Positions 61,158 to 64,000 of a DNA stretch of 64,000 nucleotides are shown piece by piece (position 1 is the first letter of the stretch; every line of letters starts with the position of its first letter). This stretch comes from Bradyrhizobium sp. JYMT SZCCT0180 (GTDB taxonomy: Bacteria; Pseudomonadota; Alphaproteobacteria; Rhizobiales; Xanthobacteraceae): NCBI RefSeq assembly GCF_018130165.1, contig NZ_JAFCLZ010000004.1, forward strand, positions 62,001 through 126,000, in the 5' to 3' direction. The notes under the pieces were generated by a model. The model did no database searches, had not been told where the DNA came from, and saw nothing but the letters and a program-made list of their open reading frames with translations. Both the position numbers and the translations under genes were made by a program.

Positions 61158-61577
61158 TCAAGTCTCTTCGTCGCCGCCGACGTCACCAATGATGTCGGTG
61201 ACGTCCTCATCGCCTTCTTCCTCGTCGGGAATGAAGGTCGAATCGTCGTCCTCGTCGCCCTCGATGGTCTCGTCGATTTCGATGTCGTCCTCTGATTCGG
61301 GAACGACGGCCTTGACCTTGCCGGTGTTCTCCTCGGCATCGGCCTCTTCGAGCGAGACCAATTCCTCGGCCTCGGCCGGTTCCGGCGCATCGGCAGCGGC
61401 GCTCGCTGCGGCGGCAGCGCGTGCAGCATCACCGCGGGCGGCCCGGGGCGGCGCAATCGGCGCAATCGGCACGACCTCACCGGTATAGGGCGAGATCACC
61501 GGCGACTTGTTCAGGTCATAGAACTTCTTACCCGTCGTCGGGCAAATGCGTTTGGTTCCGAGATCGGATTTGGCCAC
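61158..61577 (-). CDS. TIGR02300 family (FYDLN acid) protein
   Basis: This 139-residue protein starts MAKSDLGTKRICPTTGKKFY and DLNKSPVISPYTGEVVP, the FYDLN motif that defines the family with a single Cys-containing zinc-ribbon-like start. The rest is a low-complexity acidic tail (EAEELVSLEEADAEENTGKV, EDDIEIDETIEGDEDDDSTF, DEEEGDEDVTDIIGDVGGDE). The family is restricted to alphaproteobacteria and has no known function. It is divergent from aroA, 146 bp between the starts. Confidence 0.93.
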   Translation of the reverse strand: MAKSDLGTKRICPTTGKKFYDLNKSPVISPYTGEVVPIAPIAPPRAARGDAARAAAAASAAADAPEPAEAEELVSLEEADAEENTGKVKAVVPESEDDIEIDETIEGDEDDDSTFIPDEEEGDEDVTDIIGDVGGDEET

Positions 61578-61723
61578 GTGTGGATCCTGGGAATTTCTGA
61601 AAAACGGTGCTTCACTTGGCTAGTTGCTAGGCCGCTGTCAATAGCGGTTTGTGCGCATGAGACGGCCGCGTGACGCTGGCTTGCCTATGTGATACCTGCC
61701 GCCCTGCGCGAGAGGACACAATC

Positions 61724-63073
61724 TTGACCCATTCAGACCGGCTTGCAGCCCACCCGACCCCGCTGGAATCCCGCTCCAGCGGTTCCCTGACCGGTAAAGT
61801 CCGGGTTCCCGGCGACAAGTCGATATCGCACCGGGCCCTGATTCTGGGGGCGCTTTCGGTCGGCCAGACCACGATTTCCGGCCTGCTTGAGGGCGAAGAC
61901 GTGCTCAATACGGCGAAATCGATGCAGGCGCTGGGCGCCAAGGTCGAACGAACAGGCTCGTTTGCCTGGCAGGTGAGGGGCGTCGGGGTGGCGGGCTTCG
62001 CCCAACCCGCAAACCCGCTCGATTTCGGCAATTCCGGCACGGGTTGCCGGCTGGTGATGGGGGCGGTGGCCGGCTGCCCGATTTCGGCGGTTTTCGACGG
62101 CGACGCCTCGCTGCGGTCGCGGCCGATGCGGCGGATCCTCGATCCCCTGGAATTGATGGGCGCCAGGACCGGCGAGGCCAAGGAGGGCGGCCGCCTGCCG
62201 CTGACGCTGCATGGCGCCCGCGATCCCGTGCCGATCCTGTACCGGACGCCGGTGGCCTCCGCCCAGATCAAATCGGCGGTGCTGCTGGCGGGCCTTGCTG
62301 CGCCGGGCGTCACGACCGTGATCGAGCAGGAGGCGAGCCGCGACCATACCGAACTGATGCTGAAGCATTTTGGCGCGCAGATCGTCTCGACCAGCGAAGG
62401 CAGCCATGGCCGCAAGATCGCGCTCACCGGCCAGCCCGAACTGCACGGCGCCGATGTCGTGGTGCCCGCCGATCCCTCGTCTGCAGCGTTTCCGATCGTC
62501 GCGGCGCTCATCGTCGAGGGCTCCGACGTCGTCTTCTCCGACGTCATGACCAATCCGCTGCGCACCGGCCTGTTCACGACCCTGCGCGAGATGGGCGCCT
62601 CGATCGAGGAGAGCGATGTGCGCGGCGATGCCGGCGAGCCGATGGCCACCCTGCGCGTGCGGGCTTCAAAACTGCGTGGCGTCGAAGTGCCGCCGGAGCG
62701 CGCGCCCTCGATGATCGACGAATATCTGGTGCTGGCGGTTGCGGCCGCATTTGCCGAAGGCACCACCATCATGCGCGGCCTGCAGGAGCTGCGCGTCAAG
62801 GAATCCGACCGGCTGGAGGCGACCGCCGACATGCTGCGCGTCAACGGCGTCAAGGTCGAGGTCGCAGGCGACGATCTGATCGTCGAAGGCAGGGGGCACG
62901 TGCCCGGCGGCGGCCTCGTCGCCACCCACATGGATCATCGCATCGCGATGTCGGCGCTGGTGATGGGGCTTGCCGCCGACAAGCCGGTCAAGATCGACGA
63001 TACGAGCTTCATCGCCACCAGCTTTCCGGATTTCATTCCGATGATGCGTGGGCTCGGGGCGGAGTTTTCATAG
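61724..63073 (+). CDS. aroA: 5-enolpyruvylshikimate-3-phosphate synthase (class II)
   Basis: This 449-residue shikimate-pathway enzyme joins PEP to shikimate-3-phosphate. It has [100 protein letters not shown] and [20 protein letters not shown]. The set matches the class II group, related to the CP4 enzyme. In the FGNSGTG loop the position that is Ala in CP4 is Gly, as in glyphosate-sensitive enzymes. The start is a TTG at 61724 with AGAGGA seven bases upstream; an in-frame start at 61670 has no such signal. It is divergent from the TIGR02300 gene. Confidence 0.96.
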   Translation: MTHSDRLAAHPTPLESRSSGSLTGKVRVPGDKSISHRALILGALSVGQTTISGLLEGEDVLNTAKSMQALGAKVERTGSFAWQVRGVGVAGFAQPANPLDFGNSGTGCRLVMGAVAGCPISAVFDGDASLRSRPMRRILDPLELMGARTGEAKEGGRLPLTLHGARDPVPILYRTPVASAQIKSAVLLAGLAAPGVTTVIEQEASRDHTELMLKHFGAQIVSTSEGSHGRKIALTGQPELHGADVVVPADPSSAAFPIVAALIVEGSDVVFSDVMTNPLRTGLFTTLREMGASIEESDVRGDAGEPMATLRVRASKLRGVEVPPERAPSMIDEYLVLAVAAAFAEGTTIMRGLQELRVKESDRLEATADMLRVNGVKVEVAGDDLIVEGRGHVPGGGLVATHMDHRIAMSALVMGLAADKPVKIDDTSFIATSFPDFIPMMRGLGAEFS

Positions 63074-63091
63074 AGCGGAGGCTTGCGCGGT

Positions 63092-64000
63092 TCAGGACGG
63101 CGCAAGCCCGAGGCTGGTCACTGCCTCGAGCCAGATCGGCGCTTCTTCCTTGTACAGTTTCTGCGTCTCCTCGAAGGTCATCGCGGTGTCGTCGACGCCG
63201 AATGATTTCATCAGCTGCAGCACTTTTTCAGTCTTGCCGCCCTCGACGAGGAGTTTTGACAGCTTCTGAACGACTTCCGGCGGCGTTCCGGTGGGCACGG
63301 CGCAGCACTGGAAGCCGGTCAGCTTGAAGATGGGCGATGTGGTGCCCTGCTCTGCAAAGGAAGGGACGTCCGGCAATGTCGACATGCGCTTGCGCGAGAC
63401 CGCGACCGCACGGCCGCGGCCGCTCTGCAGCACGGACAACGCCGCGGAATAGCTGCCGTGGGCGCCATCGATGAATCCGCCGGCCAGATCGGTCCACATC
63501 GGCGCTTCGCCGCGATAATGCACCGCTTCCATCTTGAGGCCGTATTGCTTGTTCATTTCGGCGACCGCCATGTGCGCGTATGATCCTGCGCCATAGGTGC
63601 CGATGTTGATCTTCTCGGCCTTCTTCGCGTAGGCGACAAATTCGGCGAGAGTCTTGGCGCCCGTCTTCTCGGCGGCGACGAATGGCAGGCTGCCTGCCGG
63701 CATGATCGAGACGATAATGAAATCCTTGTCGGTGTCGTAAGCGATGTCCTTGATCAGAACGCGGTTCATGATCATGGTCGTCGAGATCGTGAACATCAGC
63801 GTGTAGCCGTCCGGCGCGGCGCGCTTGGCTTCGACCGCCGCGACCGATCCCGAGGCGCCGGCCTTGTTTTCTACCACCACATTCTGGCCCGTCATGGTGC
63901 GGATATGTTCGCCATAGGTCCGCGCAAACAGATCGGTCTGCCCTCCGGCGGGATAGCCGGCGATGATCTTGATCGGCTTGGTCGGCCAGTCGGCCTGCGC
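63092..64000 (-). CDS. Bug-type tripartite tricarboxylate transporter substrate-binding protein (N-terminus outside window)
   Basis: The visible 302 codons encode most of a periplasmic binding protein of the Bug/TctC family. It enters the window reading ADWPTKPIKIIAGYPAGGQT, the phosphate-like loop of the ligand site. NVVVENKAGASGSVAAVEAK, MNKQYGLKMEAVHYRGEAPM, WTDLAGGFIDGAHGSYSAAL and KLTGFQCCAVPTGTPPEVVQ follow, and it ends IWLEAVTSLGLAPS. Ligands in the family are carboxylates such as citrate, adipate, nicotinate or glutamate. The signal peptide lies outside. It is convergent with aroA, 18 bp between stops. No TctA or TctB gene is in view, and Bug proteins are often orphans. Confidence 0.92.
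   Translation of the reverse strand, partial: AQADWPTKPIKIIAGYPAGGQTDLFARTYGEHIRTMTGQNVVVENKAGASGSVAAVEAKRAAPDGYTLMFTISTTMIMNRVLIKDIAYDTDKDFIIVSIMPAGSLPFVAAEKTGAKTLAEFVAYAKKAEKINIGTYGAGSYAHMAVAEMNKQYGLKMEAVHYRGEAPMWTDLAGGFIDGAHGSYSAALSVLQSGRGRAVAVSRKRMSTLPDVPSFAEQGTTSPIFKLTGFQCCAVPTGTPPEVVQKLSKLLVEGGKTEKVLQLMKSFGVDDTAMTFEETQKLYKEEAPIWLEAVTSLGLAPS

Noticed and set aside
61670..61723. Start of aroA at 61670
   Set aside because: The upstream residues are not conserved in AroA, and the TTG at 61724 has AGAGGA at proper spacing.

Overview
The window looks like ordinary chromosome from an alphaproteobacterium of the Bradyrhizobium/Nitrobacteraceae type. The evidence is the high GC by eye, the dnaK-dnaJ-pmtA order, a RpoH-type dnaK promoter, a ROSE-type RNA thermometer on an hsp20 gene, the lptC-lptA-lptB-rpoN-hpf-ptsN cluster, and many palindromic intergenic repeats of the kind common in this group. 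I count 69 protein-coding genes (two cut by the window edges), tRNA-Leu(CAG) and tRNA-Ala(GGC). I see no prophage, insertion sequence, CRISPR array or rRNA.

Layout: 1-4.0 kb holds accessory metabolism and regulation: a VOC protein, an APH(3'')-like streptomycin kinase, an AraC regulator, a Tat-exported nicotinamidase and an unknown secreted protein. 4.3-8.4 kb is dnaK, dnaJ and a PmtA-type methyltransferase. 8.5-16.3 kb is housekeeping: flavin reductase, pyrF, DUF1330, dapB, GNAT, gpmI, DUF1772, Ada-type alkyltransferase, DUF2244 and nth. 16.5-22.5 kb has an EI24 membrane protein, a CoA transferase/HMG-CoA lyase pair, and nikR divergent from a TonB receptor across a perfect NikR operator. 22.6-27.7 kb carries a YiiX-like hydrolase, a Tat FAD oxidase coupled to a Dph6-like PP-loop enzyme, an ArsR/SRPBCC pair with twin operators, and a TSUP permease. 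27.7-35.5 kb is the translation cluster infC, rpmI, rplT, pheS, pheT, interrupted twice: by a DUF559 nuclease gene with repeats between pheS and pheT, and by two opposite-strand genes between infC and rpmI. 35.7-46.6 kb is mixed: hydrolase, NTF2-like protein, thioesterase, queG, GST, uppP, NDUFA9-like protein, tRNA-Leu, MFS transporter, parDE, NYN-LOTUS protein and RNase D. 46.7-52.6 kb is the LPS-export/sigma-54/PTS-Ntr cluster. 52.7-57.9 kb has hsp20-DUF1150 and the ugpBAEC transporter. 58-64 kb has a CoA transferase, ohr/ohrR, a GIY-YIG protein, tRNA-Ala, a TIGR02300 protein, aroA and the start of a Bug-type binding protein.

How the genes work together: the two heat-shock loci (dnaKJ and hsp20) both carry sigma-32-like promoters, and hsp20 adds a thermometer leader. 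nikR and the receptor probably form a nickel-uptake switch. ohr/ohrR form a peroxide switch. lptA, lptB and lptC export LPS. rpoN, hpf and ptsN link nitrogen and carbon signalling to ribosome hibernation. I found no clearly undescribed multi-gene system. The most interesting observations are the DUF559/palindrome cassette inside pheST, the intact NikR operator in front of a TonB receptor, the ArsR promoter with duplicated palindromes and a near-leaderless start, the ROSE leader, and the chromosomal StrA-like kinase.
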